Assembly: GCA_028583405.1 (NCBI GenBank)
Contig: JAPTMU010000030.1
Span: 256,001 to 320,000, forward strand
Direction of reading: 5' to 3'
Origin: Pogonophryne albipinna
Lineage: Eukaryota > Chordata > Actinopteri > Perciformes > Artedidraconidae
Length of the DNA: 64,000 nucleotides
Shown: in pieces, positions 27,036 through 38,570 of the stretch
How the letters are laid out: every line of letters begins with the position of its first letter
Position numbering within the stretch: position 1 is the stretch's first letter
Translations under genes and position numbers: made by a program
The notes under the pieces: model-generated
The model's database searches: none
The model's input: the letters and a program-made list of their open reading frames with translations, nothing else
Told to the model about the DNA's origin: nothing

Positions 27036-27313
27036 CTGCTCTCTCAGCCTCTCCTGGTGGCCCATGATGGCTGATGCATGATGGGGGTATTTCTGCTTCA
27101 GATGCTCCAGGAAGGCCTCCCTCTTCTTGTCCATTTCCGGCGGCTGCATAGCCAGGATCTCCCGGGAGCCTCTGGCCCCGCCTAAAGTGTGTCTGCGTGG
27201 GACGGTCCGGCTGCCTTTAGCGTCCCCTTTTGTCCCATTTGGGGGCACCTGTCTGCGGCTGACGTGCTGCCCGTCCTCCGGAGACGTTACCTTCAGGTTG
27301 CTTTTGGTTTGTT
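27036..27313 (-). CDS. kiaa1217: kiaa1217 coding exon 2 (RRHTLGG / KREAFLEHLKQKYPHHAS region)
   Basis: The exon is bounded by the acceptor ccccctcag/AACAAACC and the donor GAGCAG/gtcagtgg. It completes one Glu codon and then encodes 92 residues. They include LKVTSPED near the start, PRRHTLGG in the middle, and a strongly conserved charged segment EMDKKREAFLEHLKQKYPHH followed by ASAIMGHQERLREQ. These blocks are near identical to human KIAA1217 as I recall it and clearly more similar to it than to SRCIN1, which reads KRDAFMDHLKSKYPQHA here. The R-R-H-T-L-G-G segment is a typical basophilic kinase or 14-3-3-type site (inference). A run of C on the plus strand (27021-27029) lies just inside the downstream intron. 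Confidence 0.97.
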
Positions 27314-28648
27314 CTGAGGGGGAACAGAGGAACACGGGGTCAAACACATGTGTCGTGTTGATGTTTTGACATAAACTGCAGGTGCGTGCCTGTATGTTGT
27401 TATTCCATAGGTCATGAAGAGGACACAACAGGGCAGATCACACCATTATGAGACCTGAAACTGTGGCAAAACGGAAGTAATGAACTGTAACTGTAACACA
27501 CTCCATGTGAGAAAGTAAGGAGACCACTCACGCCTAACTCATATACTACGATAACCCGTGTCTGATACGCATATTTCTTTATATATTCATGCTGTTTTAA
27601 ATTCCAGCAGTAAACCCATATGTGCCAGACAGAATATTGGTGGAGAAAACACTGAATTGAAACAGCTGTTCAGACTTCTACCTTAATAGAAAAAAGGCAA
27701 AGACGTCCAATAATGTAAGGAGACACACATGTAAGAACTCAGAAAAGATATGCATCTGTTTGTAAATCCAGACTTTGAGATAGAGAAGAAAGTGCACAAA
27801 ATGATATTCAAATAATCTGGTTTCAGACAGAGGGTGAGAAGGTGTAAGATGAGAAAGCGCTTTTTGAACATTAAAGCATGGAGACATGTCACAGTGAACC
27901 TACAATGAGCATAATAGGGACATTTTAAATCAAACCTCAGGAATACAGAAAAATCTGAAAACGACCTTGTGATAAATATAATGATATATTTGAGTGTCTT
28001 ATTCTACAGTTAATGGTAAGTATTTGAAGGAGTACATTCTTCCTAACCCACAGAGTCCTCCCTTACAGTATATGTGCTTAAAACAGAAGGGTAGGCTGAC
28101 TTGTTTCCGATGCGTGCAGGTAGAGCTTTGACGTGTATTTTCAGTGAGTAACGGCAGATAATAAAGGATCTCTCACCCCTTTGAAAATTGAAGATGGATT
28201 TCAAGCGATTTACTATTATTTGAGGCGAGTTTAATATGGCCTTTTTTTCTTCTCTTGAAAGCTTTAAAAGCATACTGTGAGCCGCAGATGAAAAACGAAT
28301 TTCTTGTTTGCGTCTCAAAGACGTGTTAGGACTCACAGAGGAGTAGCTGTAACAACAACTTGGGGGGGAAACAAATCCTGAGCAGCTGCAGAGGATTCAG
28401 CTTCTATGATTTCTCTTTTCACCTGCAGATTTTTATATGAAAACACAAAAAGCCAGCCTATTTTCTGAATATAAAATAAGTGGTGGTGCGTCATAATCAA
28501 GCCCACCAGCAACCCCCACCAGAGCCTGAGTACTCTCATGTACTTCCAAACCTATTTTTAACTCACAAACAGCTAACCGAATCACACTCAGCCGGCAGAA
28601 TCACGAATCAGAATGACTGAGCGAGTGGCACGTCAGAAAGCTTCTTAC
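27314..28648 (-). other. kiaa1217 intron 1
   Basis: The 1.3 kb intron has donor gtaagaag at 28648 and acceptor cctcag ending at 27314. It contains one minus-strand MITE fragment (27821-27928) and nothing else I can name. Confidence 0.7.
27821..27928 (-). mobile_element. MITE fragment of the 57-bp-unit family, internally deleted
   Basis: Reading the minus strand, a left end tgtccctattatgctcattg is joined to ctccatgctttaatgttcaa and ctgtctgaaacc. The order is that of the family, and this copy keeps the ancestral left end rather than the satellite form. Confidence 0.75.
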
Positions 28649-28691
28649 CTTCCCCACAATCTTTGTCTTCATCTGCTATTTCCTCCTCCAT
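28649..28691 (-). CDS. kiaa1217: kiaa1217 coding exon 1 (initiator Met, 14 codons + 1 nt)
   Basis: Read on the minus strand, this exon starts at an ATG with G at -3 and G at +4, a good initiation context. It encodes MEEEIADEDKDCGE and stops at a donor reading GAAG/gtaagaag. The single left-over G combines with the AA that opens the exon at 27313 to give Glu. Human KIAA1217 also starts with an acidic peptide (MEEN...) and has Glu-Gln at the same junction, so both the start and the phase agree. It is too short for ORF finders. No other ATG occurs between here and the CCAAT box about 110 bp upstream. It could instead be an internal exon of a longer transcript, because AG dinucleotides that might act as acceptors occur just upstream. 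Confidence 0.82.
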
Positions 28692-28870
28692 TGCAACTTG
28701 GGAATCAACACACACACACACACACACTGCCGGAGCTGCTGGAGAATCGGCTTGCTTACAGATTCCAGACGTGGCTCACGTGGAAAAAGGGGGCTTGAGA
28801 TTGGCCCGGCCCCCCGAAGCCCCGGTATAGACGGGGAGGGGGATTTAGAACTGCATTCCAGGACACAGAC
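28692..28870 (-). promoter_or_regulatory. kiaa1217: probable 5' UTR and proximal promoter of kiaa1217
   Basis: Upstream of the exon 1 ATG, on the minus strand, lie a (CA)n/(TG)n stretch at about 28708-28727, an E-box CACGTG (28777-28782), a CCAAT box (28800-28804) and a GC-rich stretch with a CCCCTCCCC GC box (28830-28842). No ATG occurs between the CCAAT box and the start codon, which fits a short 5' UTR with transcription starting at about 28720-28780. The start site is inferred. No clear TATA box is seen. Confidence 0.45.
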
Positions 28871-29478
28871 CCAGCAGAAAGCTACCTTGCAGTGGTCGTA
28901 CGCTGCATGTAAATGTGTGTGAGGGAAACAGAAGAAGACTCTGACAAACTGGAGACTAACAGGTGTCAATCAAACTCAAACACAGTCTTTATCAGGCCTG
29001 TCTAAACTCTCTATCCCCGCACAGAGGCAGCCAAATGTGTCATGAACAGGGTTGGGAGGAATGTAATCTGTTACAATAACGAGTTACATGTCAAAAATTG
29101 TATTTTCTTGCACTATTGTATCTGTTTTATTGTGTTGCAGTGTCGGAGGAGCCTGTGAACTAAGAGTTTCATCGTCATAACTACACTGTAGCTATGCACA
29201 CATGACAATAAAAGCCTTGAAAAAATGTAATCAGCAACATAATTCAACGGCCTGTGTGTGTCCTGCAGACAGTGTTGTTTCCAATGAAGTACCTCACAGG
29301 ACACTCTGCTCTTTGTTGTACAGTGTCTAGTTCGTCTGACGGAAAGCAAACAAGCTTCGCCGCCTTCATATAGTGTGCAAACACATCAGTATGTACTCAT
29401 CTGTAGTCGATATGTAAAGGAAGAAAGGGACGGGGGACAGGGGGGGTGCATGAGATCATTTATCTGCAGCTGCTGATG
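28871..29478. other. flank upstream of kiaa1217, with a LINE tail-like repeat
   Basis: At about 29060-29220 is a common fish repeat (acaataacgagttacatgt, then cacatgacaataaaagcctt), probably a truncated retrotransposon tail. Nothing else is recognised. Confidence 0.45.
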
Positions 29479-29695
29479 GAAGAAGAAGAAGAAGAAGAAG
29501 AAGAAGAAGAAGAAGAAGAAGAAGAAGAAGAAGAAGAAGAAGAAGAAGAAGAAGAAGAAGAAGAAGAAGAAGAAGAAGAAGAAGAAGAAGGAGGAGGAGG
29601 AGGAGGAGGAGGAGGAGGAGGAGGAGAAGGAGAAGAAGAAGAAGAAGAAGAAGAAGAAGAAGAAGAAGAAGAAGAAGAAGAAGAAGAAGAAGAAG
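29479..29695 (+). repeat. (GAA)n-(GGA)n-(GAA)n purine tract, 217 bp
   Basis: About 37 GAA units are followed by about 12 GGA units (29590-29626) and then about 23 GAA units. It is purely purine on one strand with mirror symmetry around the GGA core. Such tracts can form intramolecular triplex, H-DNA (established). Poly-Glu and poly-Phe frames over it are artefacts. Confidence 0.97.
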
Positions 29696-32399
29696 GCGTA
29701 CCTTAACGGGAAAACGTGAGGGATCAATGGCCTAGTTTGTGGGCCATGTCATTGAAAGTGTCGGTGTGAGCGCATGAACAAACAGCAGCTGACGGGAGAT
29801 GTGGAGACAAATCTGCTTCCACCCACTGTCTGCTCTCAGACGCTCACGTGCTCAGGCTCTCAGCCACAACAGGCACACAGTGAGCAGGCAGGCATCCTGT
29901 CATTAGACTGGGGTCGCTTCATGCTATGCTCACCTTTACACAGCTATCTGCAATGTTCATTCGATCCCAAGGGTTCTTTGGGAAGTCACTAAAAGTACGT
30001 CTCATCTACTCCTTCATAATTAAGTGATTTACTACGTTTCCCAGAACTATTTGCTACAACTCCCAGAACTCATGTTGAGTTTGGCTGTAGGCTATAAGTT
30101 GTACTAAAAATGTTACTTTGCTTTTTCTGATAGATTAAAGCAACACAATGAGCCCAAAGATAACGGCAGCAATGTTTGATTGTTGCTTTTTCTTTGCACA
30201 GCCATTGGGAAAACTAACCTTAAACGGGCCCTTACGTTCATTTCCAGGTTCATATTTGGGAACTCTGGGATGTTAGCCTTTAGTTTGAACATTTAACTTG
30301 CACATTTGACACTATATAATCCAAAAACATATATGCAATATGGACTGAAGACTCCTAAAGAAAGGCCTTTGAGGTGCTTTAGGCCAAGTGTCAGAGTTCC
30401 TTCACAATGACAGCTTCACCACCAACCAGCAGTCAGCCTGAGCTCCTATCGCTCAGCAATAATTAAACCAAACCCACGGTCACACCCTGGTGGTTTAACC
30501 TGCCTCTCTGTCAGCATTCCCAGCCAGAAAAATGACCAGAGTGTCACAAGGGGATCTGCGAGTGAATTGCATCTCTTAAGCACGTCTTTCACAGCTGCCA
30601 GTGTTGACTGAGTGAGTTGAAAAGGGCTGTGAGGGTTACTTAACAAATGTATTGCACCTTTTTCTGCACCCTGATTATCCTGCTACATGTAATCCATTAC
30701 TCCGGGGCCTCCTGCTGTTTGCTTCTCACTTATTTATGGAGGAATGTGTCCCTGTGTCCACCCTCCCCTACTATTACTGTCCCATAACTATGTGGCGGGG
30801 CACAAAGCTCTGTTGTGTGCAATAAAAGCGGGGCTCACAGACCCTGCAGCCATGAATAGAGACACATAACAGCACTGTTTCGCTGACTGTTTTTATTATG
30901 TCGCAGTTATCGGGATATCAGATGATCCGTTCATGTGGAACTGAGCCTATGTACAAAAGGATCTTATTTAAATATGATTAGAATATATTAAGTTTGTTAC
31001 ACAGAGCAATAATATCCAGTTTACTGAGTCATTTGGACCGAGACGCTGCCAAAATAATCGTCTAATTATTCGACTGTTTACTTCCTGTCTATCTTCTTCT
31101 GCTGCTGATTTCAATGTAGTATTCCACTGTGTTTTCTAATGTTTGTTGTCCACAGCTGACGTTAAAGTGACCGGACTTCTTTCTGCCGATTGATACGACT
31201 GCACACAGTCCCTTCATCCTCCAGCGGTCTGTTAGTGAGAATTAACAACCTTTGAAATGCCCAAATTGACCAATGAGAATCAAGCATTCAACTCAGCTGT
31301 TTCATAAATTGAAAGCAACACATACAAATCAGGAAATAATCTTTGGTAGTCATGTTTTGTGGCAATTATTGTACATTTTACGTTTTGCGTACCATGAGCG
31401 GGACAAATAAAAATGAAATGAAATGAAAATAATCTTTTCAGTTGTTTGACATAGTGGACATATTTCCCCATCTTGTCCTGAAAGAGCCTGTATTCTGTCA
31501 TCATTCGTCCTTCCTGTCCTTCAGACAAAGACTTCTACCCCGACCTGTCACTGCCTATTGATTCGACAGATACGCTGTGATTCCATGCAGGTAACTCACA
31601 CCAGAGGTCCAGAAATGCCCCCGAAATGCGGCCGAGCCACATTTCTTTCACACCAAATTCACACACACTCACTCAGACATTCATGCGCTAACCAACACTC
31701 GCATGCAGAGAATATTTGACTTCCTCTCTAAGGGATCTGTTTCACTCTTTGCATGTTCAAGTCATTAAAAACGACAATTTCCAGGCATGTCAACACTTGT
31801 GAAATTCGCACACAATGGGAAAAACACGCCATGTGCAAAAGTGATTCCTCCGAAAAAAGAATTAGAGAGGAGGAATGGAAACCTCCCATACATAGGAGGG
31901 ATTTGACTTTGATTTGAAGTTGTGCACATTTGAAATGAACCAATCAAATGGGCTGTGTATAAATGCTGCTAAATACACACTCCTCCTCATGATTGAACTA
32001 CTTCCTTCCCCTTTTCTCTGAGTGTGTATGTGACCTGCTGATCCAAGAGTGCACACAGAGTTGTTATTGGTGTGTATTCACCCGTAGCTGTGATTTCCAT
32101 TCGGGGACACTGTCCTACTTGTAAACAGCGCTGTCAACACACTGTTGTTGTTCCACTGTCCCCTCACTGGCTGTCCACTCCTCCAGGAATACAATAAAGC
32201 AACACTTGTGAATTATTCATATGAATATGTCATTATTTTACTTTTAATTAAAGGTTACTGTGCACAATTGTTTAATGTATACAGTACACTTTGCTTATGT
32301 TTCTGTCCCTTTAGTAGATTGGTATATGATAGCATTCTAATGTATTCTGTATACATTAGTGTGTAGATACTCTTCTGAATATATGTCGGACCACTATTG
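29696..32399. other. intergenic stretch, no gene recognised
   Basis: A left-end MITE fragment (acgggcccttacgttcattt) is at about 30222-30290. A short (AAATG)n-like stretch is at 31407-31429. Otherwise I see no coding signal or repeat end. Confidence 0.45.
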
Positions 32400-32664
32400 C
32401 GGTAAGCATGTTGTAACTTCCGGTTGTTGTTGTCATTGTCATCTCCGGGTATCCCGTGTGCCTGTTCTGTTGCTGATAGCTTATTATCTTAACTTAATCG
32501 ATCGTTTTAAAACTCTTGATCACGGCAACTACCTGACGTTGTAATCACACGTTACTACAGCTTAAGCACTCACAACTCTCCTTCTCTTAGCGACTGTAAC
32601 TCCACAGTTGCCTACACTCTTTTCGGGTTTGCTAACGGTAGCTACTTTAGCTTGATAGCTAGCC

Positions 32665-33522
32665 ATGGCTCTTTCCCCACCCTCGGGTGCTATTTCCTGC
32701 TCTAACTGTCTCATGTTTGGTTACTTCCCTACCTCCTTTACTGGTACCGATACATGTGTTAAATGTAGTATAGTTGTTAGGTTGGAGGCGGGAATCATAG
32801 CCATAGAAGCCCGGCTCCGCATCTTAGAAAGTAACTCAGCTACAGTAAAGCCCATGTTAGCCGGTGCGGACCGGCAAAAGATAGCTCCTATTAGCCGTCC
32901 CCCGGCAACTCCCGAGCAGCAGGGAGACTGGGTGACTGTTCAGAAGGGGCATAACGCGAAACCCGCAGGTCCCCACCAACCCGTTCACGTATCTAACAGA
33001 TATTCCCCACTCAGCGAGACACCCGCTGAGAAGCCAACTCTGGTTATTGGTAGCTCTATTATGAGATACGTGAATTTAGAGACCGAAGCCTCCACAGTCA
33101 CATGCATTCCGGGGGCCAGAGCGGGCGACGTTGAGGCGCATCTTAAACTGCTGGCTAAAAATAAACGTAAATACAGTAGGATTGTTATTCACGTCGGTGG
33201 TAATGATGTTCGTTTACGCCAATCAGAATGCACCAAACTTAATGTGGAGTCGGTGTGTAGTTATGCTAAAACAATGTCGGACACCGTAATATTCTCTGGT
33301 CCCCTCCCCAATCTGATCAATGATGACATGTATAGCCGCATGTCATCATTTCAGCGCTGGTTGTCTTGGTGGTGCCCAGCAAACAATGTGGGCTTCGTAA
33401 ATAATTGGACAGCCTTCTGGGGAAAACCTGGTCTGATTAAGAGAGACGGCATTCATCCTACTTTGGAAGGTGCAGATCTCATTTCGGCAAACATTTCAGG
33501 GCTTTGTGGACTTAATCCATGA
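32665..33522 (+). CDS. L2 LINE ORF1: zinc-finger-like + SGNH esterase protein (285 aa)
   Basis: The protein starts with a Cys pair motif C12-x2-C15 and C31-x2-C34, then a short heptad-like helix (about residues 38-56). A Pro-rich linker follows, then an SGNH/GDSL hydrolase domain. Visible catalytic blocks are IGSSI (Ser130 or Ser131 region), GGND (178-181) and DGIH (Asp261, His264). An esterase ORF1 is known for CR1/L2-type elements and probably aids retrotransposition by acting on lipids or membranes (established family knowledge; exact role unsettled). The frame is intact. ORF2 begins 114 bp after its stop in the same general arrangement as known elements. Confidence 0.85.
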   Translation: MALSPPSGAISCSNCLMFGYFPTSFTGTDTCVKCSIVVRLEAGIIAIEARLRILESNSATVKPMLAGADRQKIAPISRPPATPEQQGDWVTVQKGHNAKPAGPHQPVHVSNRYSPLSETPAEKPTLVIGSSIMRYVNLETEASTVTCIPGARAGDVEAHLKLLAKNKRKYSRIVIHVGGNDVRLRQSECTKLNVESVCSYAKTMSDTVIFSGPLPNLINDDMYSRMSSFQRWLSWWCPANNVGFVNNWTAFWGKPGLIKRDGIHPTLEGADLISANISGLCGLNP

Positions 33523-33636
33523 CAAACTGGAGTTGAGACCAGGAGGCGGAGTCGCAGTCTTACACGCTTCTCTGCGCTCTCTCCTAGGCAGTCATCCATA
33601 GGAATCCCGAACCCAATAAAATACCCAATATTAGCG

Positions 33637-34650
33637 GTGTGTGTGTCTGCCCAAGGACAATTAAAGGTAAAACCTAATAGAGGTGTCATACATAATAACC
33701 TAATAAAAGTAAATGTAACAACTACTACAGTGCAACAAAACAGGAATATTAAATGTGGTCTCTTAAACATAAGATCTCTAGCATCTAAAGCAATATTGGT
33801 AAATGATTTAATATCAGATTATAATATTGATATATGCTGTCTCACTGAAACTTGGTTGAGACATGAAGAATATGTCAGCATAAATGAGGCCACTCCACCC
33901 AGCCATATCAATACTCATATTGCCCGAGGCGTGGGCCGAGGAGGTGGAGTTGCAGCAATCTTTGACTCAAGTTTACTTATCAATACTAAACCAAAATTAA
34001 ATTATACCTCCTTTGAAAGTCTCGTTTTTAGTCTTACGCATCCGACCTGGAAAACTTTGCAGCCAATCTTATTTGTTACAGTGTACCGTGCACCAGGTCC
34101 TTATTCAGAATTCTTATCAGAATTCTCTGAGTTTTTATCAACTTTGGTTCTTAAAACAGATAAAGTAATTATCGTAGGTGACTTTAATATTCATGTTGAC
34201 GATGATAAAAATAGCCTTACTGTTGCATTTAACTCTATATTAGATTCTGTTGGTTTCTGTCAGAGTGTAAATAAACCAACCCACTGCTATAATCACACTC
34301 TCGACCTTGTTCTGACTTATGGTATTGAAATTGAGCAACTATTAGTCGAACCGCATAATCCTGCTTTATCTGACCATTTCTTAGTAACTTTTGAAGTACT
34401 GTTACTAGACTACAAAGCATTAGTCAAAAGCTCCTGCAGCAGAAACCTATCTGTTAGTGCTATAGCCAAATTTAAGGAAGAGATTCCACCAATATTTAAC
34501 TCGATAGCATGTCTGCATGTAAGGGAGGAAGCTTATACAAAATGTACACCACCCCAAATTGATCATGTTGTTGATAGTGCTTACAGATGCGCTGCGAATA
34601 AAATTAGACTCTGTTGCTCCTTTGAAAAAGAAGAAAATAAAACAACATAG
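33637..34650 (+). CDS. L2 LINE ORF2, 5' part: apurinic-type endonuclease domain
   Basis: The exonuclease-endonuclease-phosphatase domain shows all expected blocks: LLNIRSL (Asn44), CLTETWL (Glu71), VYRAPG (150-154), GDFNIHVDD (Asp182, Asn184), TLDLVLT and LSDH (Asp246, His247). It nicks target DNA to prime reverse transcription. The frame runs into an early stop at 34650 after ORF2 shifts frame. The true continuation is the overlapping frame that starts by 34559. A Met at 33637 is used as the start because it is the first in the frame; the natural start could be slightly further in. Confidence 0.85.
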   Translation: MCVSAQGQLKVKPNRGVIHNNLIKVNVTTTTVQQNRNIKCGLLNIRSLASKAILVNDLISDYNIDICCLTETWLRHEEYVSINEATPPSHINTHIARGVGRGGGVAAIFDSSLLINTKPKLNYTSFESLVFSLTHPTWKTLQPILFVTVYRAPGPYSEFLSEFSEFLSTLVLKTDKVIIVGDFNIHVDDDKNSLTVAFNSILDSVGFCQSVNKPTHCYNHTLDLVLTYGIEIEQLLVEPHNPALSDHFLVTFEVLLLDYKALVKSSCSRNLSVSAIAKFKEEIPPIFNSIACLHVREEAYTKCTPPQIDHVVDSAYRCAANKIRLCCSFEKEENKTT

Positions 34651-36637
34651 ATTAGCTCCATGGCATAATGCCGAAACCCGCAAAATAAAGCAAAAGTCGA
34701 GACAACTTGAAAGGATATGGCGTTCCACTAAACTTGAAGAATCTCGTTTAATTTGGCATATTACTCTCAATGAATATAAGAAAGCACTGCGTAAAGCGAG
34801 AGCAGCCTACTACTCTTCATTAATAGATGAGAATAAGAATAATGCAAGATTTCTTTTCAGCACTGTAGCCAGGCTGACAGAGAGCCATAGCTCGATTGAG
34901 CCTTCTATTCCCATAGCACTCAGTAGTAATGATTTTATGTGCTTTTTTAACGATAAAATTGTTACTCTTAGAAACAAAATTAATGACCTCTTGCCTTTGA
35001 CCAGTATAGTGTTATCAACAGCTCCCGGAAACGTAAGTTCTAATATTACACTAGATAGTAAACTAGAATGCTTTTCAGCCATTAACCTTGAACAATTAAA
35101 TTCAATGATTCTCTCTTCTAAACCATCAACGTGTATGTTAGACCCAATTCCAACTAAGCTGTTGAAGGAAGTTTTTCCATTAATTGGCACTTCTTTATTA
35201 AATATTATGAATATGTCTTTATTATCAGGCTATGTTCCACAATCATTCAAAGTAGCAGTGATAAAACCGCTTCTTAAAAAGCACAACCTCGATCCAGAGG
35301 TTTTAGCCAATTATAGACCTATTTCTAATCTTCCGTTCCTCTCAAAAATTCTTGAGAAAGCGGTCGCAAAACAGTTGTGTGATTACTTAAAAAACAATGA
35401 TTTATTTGAAGATTTTCAGTCTGGCTTTAGAACACATCATAGCACAGAGACAGCTCTGGTTAAAGTCACAAATGACATTCTAATAGCCTCAGACAAGGGA
35501 CTTGTCTCTATTCTTGTTTTGCTCGATCTCAGTGCTGCATTTGATACTATCGATCATGATATCTTATTGCAAAGACTAGAGCACTTAGTTGGCATACAGG
35601 GAACTGCTTTAGGCTGGTTTAGGTCCTATCTATCTGAACGCTCTCAGTTTGTACGTGTCAATGATGAATCTTCCACGCAAACCAAAGTTAGCCATGGAGT
35701 GCCACAGGGCTCAGTGCTCGGACCTATTTTGTTCACATTATATATGCTTCCGTTAGGCAATATTATAAGGAATCATTCTGTAAATTTTCATTGTTATGCA
35801 GATGATACTCAACTATATTTATCAATCAAGCCTGATGAAATTAATCATCTAAATAAAATTCAAGACTGCCTCAAGGACTTAAAAACGTGGATGACCTTAA
35901 ACTTTTTGATGTTAAACACGACCAAAACTGAAGTTATTGTACTTGGCCCGAAGAATCTACGAAACAAATTATCTAAAGATATACTAACTATGGATGGCAT
36001 TAATTTGGCCTCCAGTGAGACTGTAAGGAATCTTGGTGTTATATTTGATCAGGATTTATCCTTTAACGCCCACATAAAATCAATTTCAAGGACCGCCTAC
36101 TTCCATCTACGTAACATTGCAAAAATCAGGCATATCTTGCCTCAAAACGATGCAGAGAAACTAGTCCATGCATTTGTTACTTCAAGGCTGGATTATTGTA
36201 ACTCTTTATTATCAGGGTGTACCAAGAAGTCAGTCAAGTCGCTTCAGCTGATTCAAAATGCTGCAGCTCGTGTACTAACCAGAGTTAGGAAAAGGGACCA
36301 CATTACTCCTGTTCTGGCTGCCTTACACTGGCTCCCTATAGAACACAGGATAGAATTTAAAATTCTTCTTCTCGCCTACAAAGCCCTTAATGGGCAGGCG
36401 CCATCTTACCTTAAAGAACTCATTATACCCTACTGTCCTACTAGGGCATTGCGTTCCAAGAATGCAGGGTTGTTGGTTGTTCCTAGAGTCTCTAAAAGTA
36501 CAATGGGAGCCAGAGCCTTTTCTTATCAAGCTCCACATTTGTGGAATCAGCTTCCAGTTTGTGTTCGGGCGGCAGACACCCTATCCGTTTTTAAGAGTGC
36601 GCTTAAGACCTTCCTTTTTGATAAAGCTTATAGTTAG
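34559..36637 (+). CDS. L2 LINE ORF2, 3' part: reverse transcriptase (frameshifted from EN part)
   Basis: The frame encodes the linker and the full reverse transcriptase: [17 protein letters not shown] (251-267), [14 protein letters not shown] (287-300), [14 protein letters not shown] (Asp323, Asp329), [11 protein letters not shown] (379-389) and the active-site YADD (413-416). The C-terminal block ends in PHLWNQLP and TFLFDKAYS, typical of the L2/Rex group. The first Met at 34559 is not a natural start. The endonuclease frame shifts into this one between about 34560 and 34620, most simply by one small indel. Apart from that I see no stop or gap. Confidence 0.87.
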   Translation: MIMLLIVLTDALRIKLDSVAPLKKKKIKQHRLAPWHNAETRKIKQKSRQLERIWRSTKLEESRLIWHITLNEYKKALRKARAAYYSSLIDENKNNARFLFSTVARLTESHSSIEPSIPIALSSNDFMCFFNDKIVTLRNKINDLLPLTSIVLSTAPGNVSSNITLDSKLECFSAINLEQLNSMILSSKPSTCMLDPIPTKLLKEVFPLIGTSLLNIMNMSLLSGYVPQSFKVAVIKPLLKKHNLDPEVLANYRPISNLPFLSKILEKAVAKQLCDYLKNNDLFEDFQSGFRTHHSTETALVKVTNDILIASDKGLVSILVLLDLSAAFDTIDHDILLQRLEHLVGIQGTALGWFRSYLSERSQFVRVNDESSTQTKVSHGVPQGSVLGPILFTLYMLPLGNIIRNHSVNFHCYADDTQLYLSIKPDEINHLNKIQDCLKDLKTWMTLNFLMLNTTKTEVIVLGPKNLRNKLSKDILTMDGINLASSETVRNLGVIFDQDLSFNAHIKSISRTAYFHLRNIAKIRHILPQNDAEKLVHAFVTSRLDYCNSLLSGCTKKSVKSLQLIQNAAARVLTRVRKRDHITPVLAALHWLPIEHRIEFKILLLAYKALNGQAPSYLKELIIPYCPTRALRSKNAGLLVVPRVSKSTMGARAFSYQAPHLWNQLPVCVRAADTLSVFKSALKTFLFDKAYS

Positions 36638-37243
36638 GGCTGATTAGATTCAGCCCCTAGTTTTGCTGATAGGCTTAGTTTGTCGGGGGACATCTTACTT
36701 CTTCCTTCTCTCTGTCTATACCTGTGTACTCTCATGTTCCGATTAACCCAGCTTCCCCAAATTTCTTTCTTTTTGGTGTCTATATACGCTGGGATCCGGA
36801 GTCATGGATGATCCTGCGGTCCTGTGTCCTGCATCGCGAGCCCTGGATCTTGAGTCGTGGCTGTGGTCATGGATCATAGGTCCTGGATGGATATCCTCGT
36901 GGATTCATCTTCCTATTATACACACATGCATTTCCAAACATTTGGACTACCTATGTTGCAAATGTATTATCATTTCAATTTACACACGGCATCTATTGCA
37001 CGTCTGTCCGTCCTGGGAGAGGGATCCCTCCTCTGTTGCTCTCCCTGAGGTTTCTCCCATTTTTCCCTTTAAAACTGTGGGTTTTCTTCGGAAGTTTTTC
37101 CTTGTACGATGTGAGGGTCTAAGGACAGAGGGTGTCGTATTGTCATACTGATATTTTGTACAAACTGTGAAGTCCACTGAGACAAATGTAACATTTGTGA
37201 TATTGGGCTATATAAATAAACATTGATTGATTGATTGATTGAT

Positions 37244-38210
37244 GTCTTTTTCTACTGACGATATGTATTGTATTCTACTTTTAGGAAATGTTGTAATCCT
37301 TGTCCAATGACCTTCAAAATGCTGCTGTGACAACACAATTAAAATGTCTAAATAAAGTATATATCTTATCCAGATTTCTCTCGTGAACTCTTCTGACCTC
37401 TCACCACATGACGGGATGTCCCTCTTCCACTTTAATCTCTTCTTCACTTCCTCTTTCTCTCACTTAATGAGACATGTCCCAGCTGCTGTGCTACTGTAGA
37501 TGAACCCTGGTCTCCACCTCCCCGTTATCTGAGACCACCACAACATCTGCTCTGTGGTTCACACACACACCCACCCACACTGCGAGGCACCTTCCAATTA
37601 AAAATCATGTGTTTATGCGTGGATACGGCACTGTAGGAATGTGTGTAGCCCCATGCCTGTCCAAACTTTCCGTTCTGGTGAAGCCTTGTAAACAAAAATG
37701 TCTGCCAACCCTTCAGGCAGCGGGCCAACAGATATGAGTTACAGACGTGTGGGAGTGTGGGTGTCAGTGCTGGGAATAGTAGCAGTGCTGAGGTGAGAGC
37801 CATGACAGAAAACGGGACGTTGCAAAATAAAGGTTGAATACATACAATGTCCCAGTTGTGTTATATAGGTTTTAGTGCATGTAAATGGTCTGCAGGGGCT
37901 AACATCCCTGTGTTTCCTCCCACACACAATGAACAAAACACACACACATCCATAGAGGATTAATGCAAATCAACCAACCTGCTTCCCTTCTCTGTACCAA
38001 CAAGTTGTTGCACTGCATCTTCCCCACACCAGGGGGTGCTGTTGCAGATGCATGACGTGCAGTGCTCAGGGGGAGATGGTGTGAGTGTGTGAAAGAGAAA
38101 ATAAGAAGATCCTCAATATTGCACGGGGAAATAAACCCTTGCCTTGGTCGTTTATTAACTGAGACACTGAGTGCTGCTTAATGAACCGGTGTGTTTGTTA
38201 GTGTGCAATT
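37244..38210. other. intergenic stretch, no gene recognised
   Basis: Nothing I can support is present between the LINE tail and the TG tract. Confidence 0.4.
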
Positions 38211-38211
38211 A

Positions 38212-38214
<3 letters not shown>

Positions 38215-38261
<47 letters not shown>
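38215..38261 (+). repeat. (TG)n microsatellite
   Basis: About 23 TG units are visible. Confidence 0.95.
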
Positions 38262-38263
<2 letters not shown>

Positions 38264-38570
38264 CCGCACATGTGTTTGCCAGAAAACCCCAGGAGTGTGT
38301 ACACTTCATTAACTCGTGGCCAGAGTAGGTGTAAGCAAACCTAGCGGATCACATGTCTGCAGGTCTCCCTTGACAACAGTGAGGCCGGTGGCGTCCTGAG
38401 GGAGGAGGGAGGGGGGGGGGGGAGATGCTGAGAACAGCTGCAAAAGGGAGGAGTACATACTTCCTCTTCCCCCCTGACTAAGATAAACGTTTTATTTTGG
38501 ATTTTATTCACTTTTCAACATCCTGAGGAGATCCACCCTGAATGGGCTACAAACTGTTTCCTCCTAGTTC

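Larger units (their letters stand above)
32400..37243 (+). mobile_element. near full-length L2-clade LINE
   Basis: The element has a 5' leader, an esterase ORF1, an ORF2 with endonuclease and reverse transcriptase, a 600-bp 3' UTR with AATAAA near 37216, and a (TTGA)n tail ending at 37243. The leader start is approximate. The tail tgggctatataaataaacat before the tetranucleotide run is characteristic of fish L2/CR1-group elements. A truncated 3' piece of the same family lies at 50703-50990. Confidence 0.88.

Noticed and set aside
29446..29706. Poly-Glu/poly-Gly frame and the poly-Phe/Ser frame on the other strand
   Set aside because: Translation of the GAA/GGA tract only.
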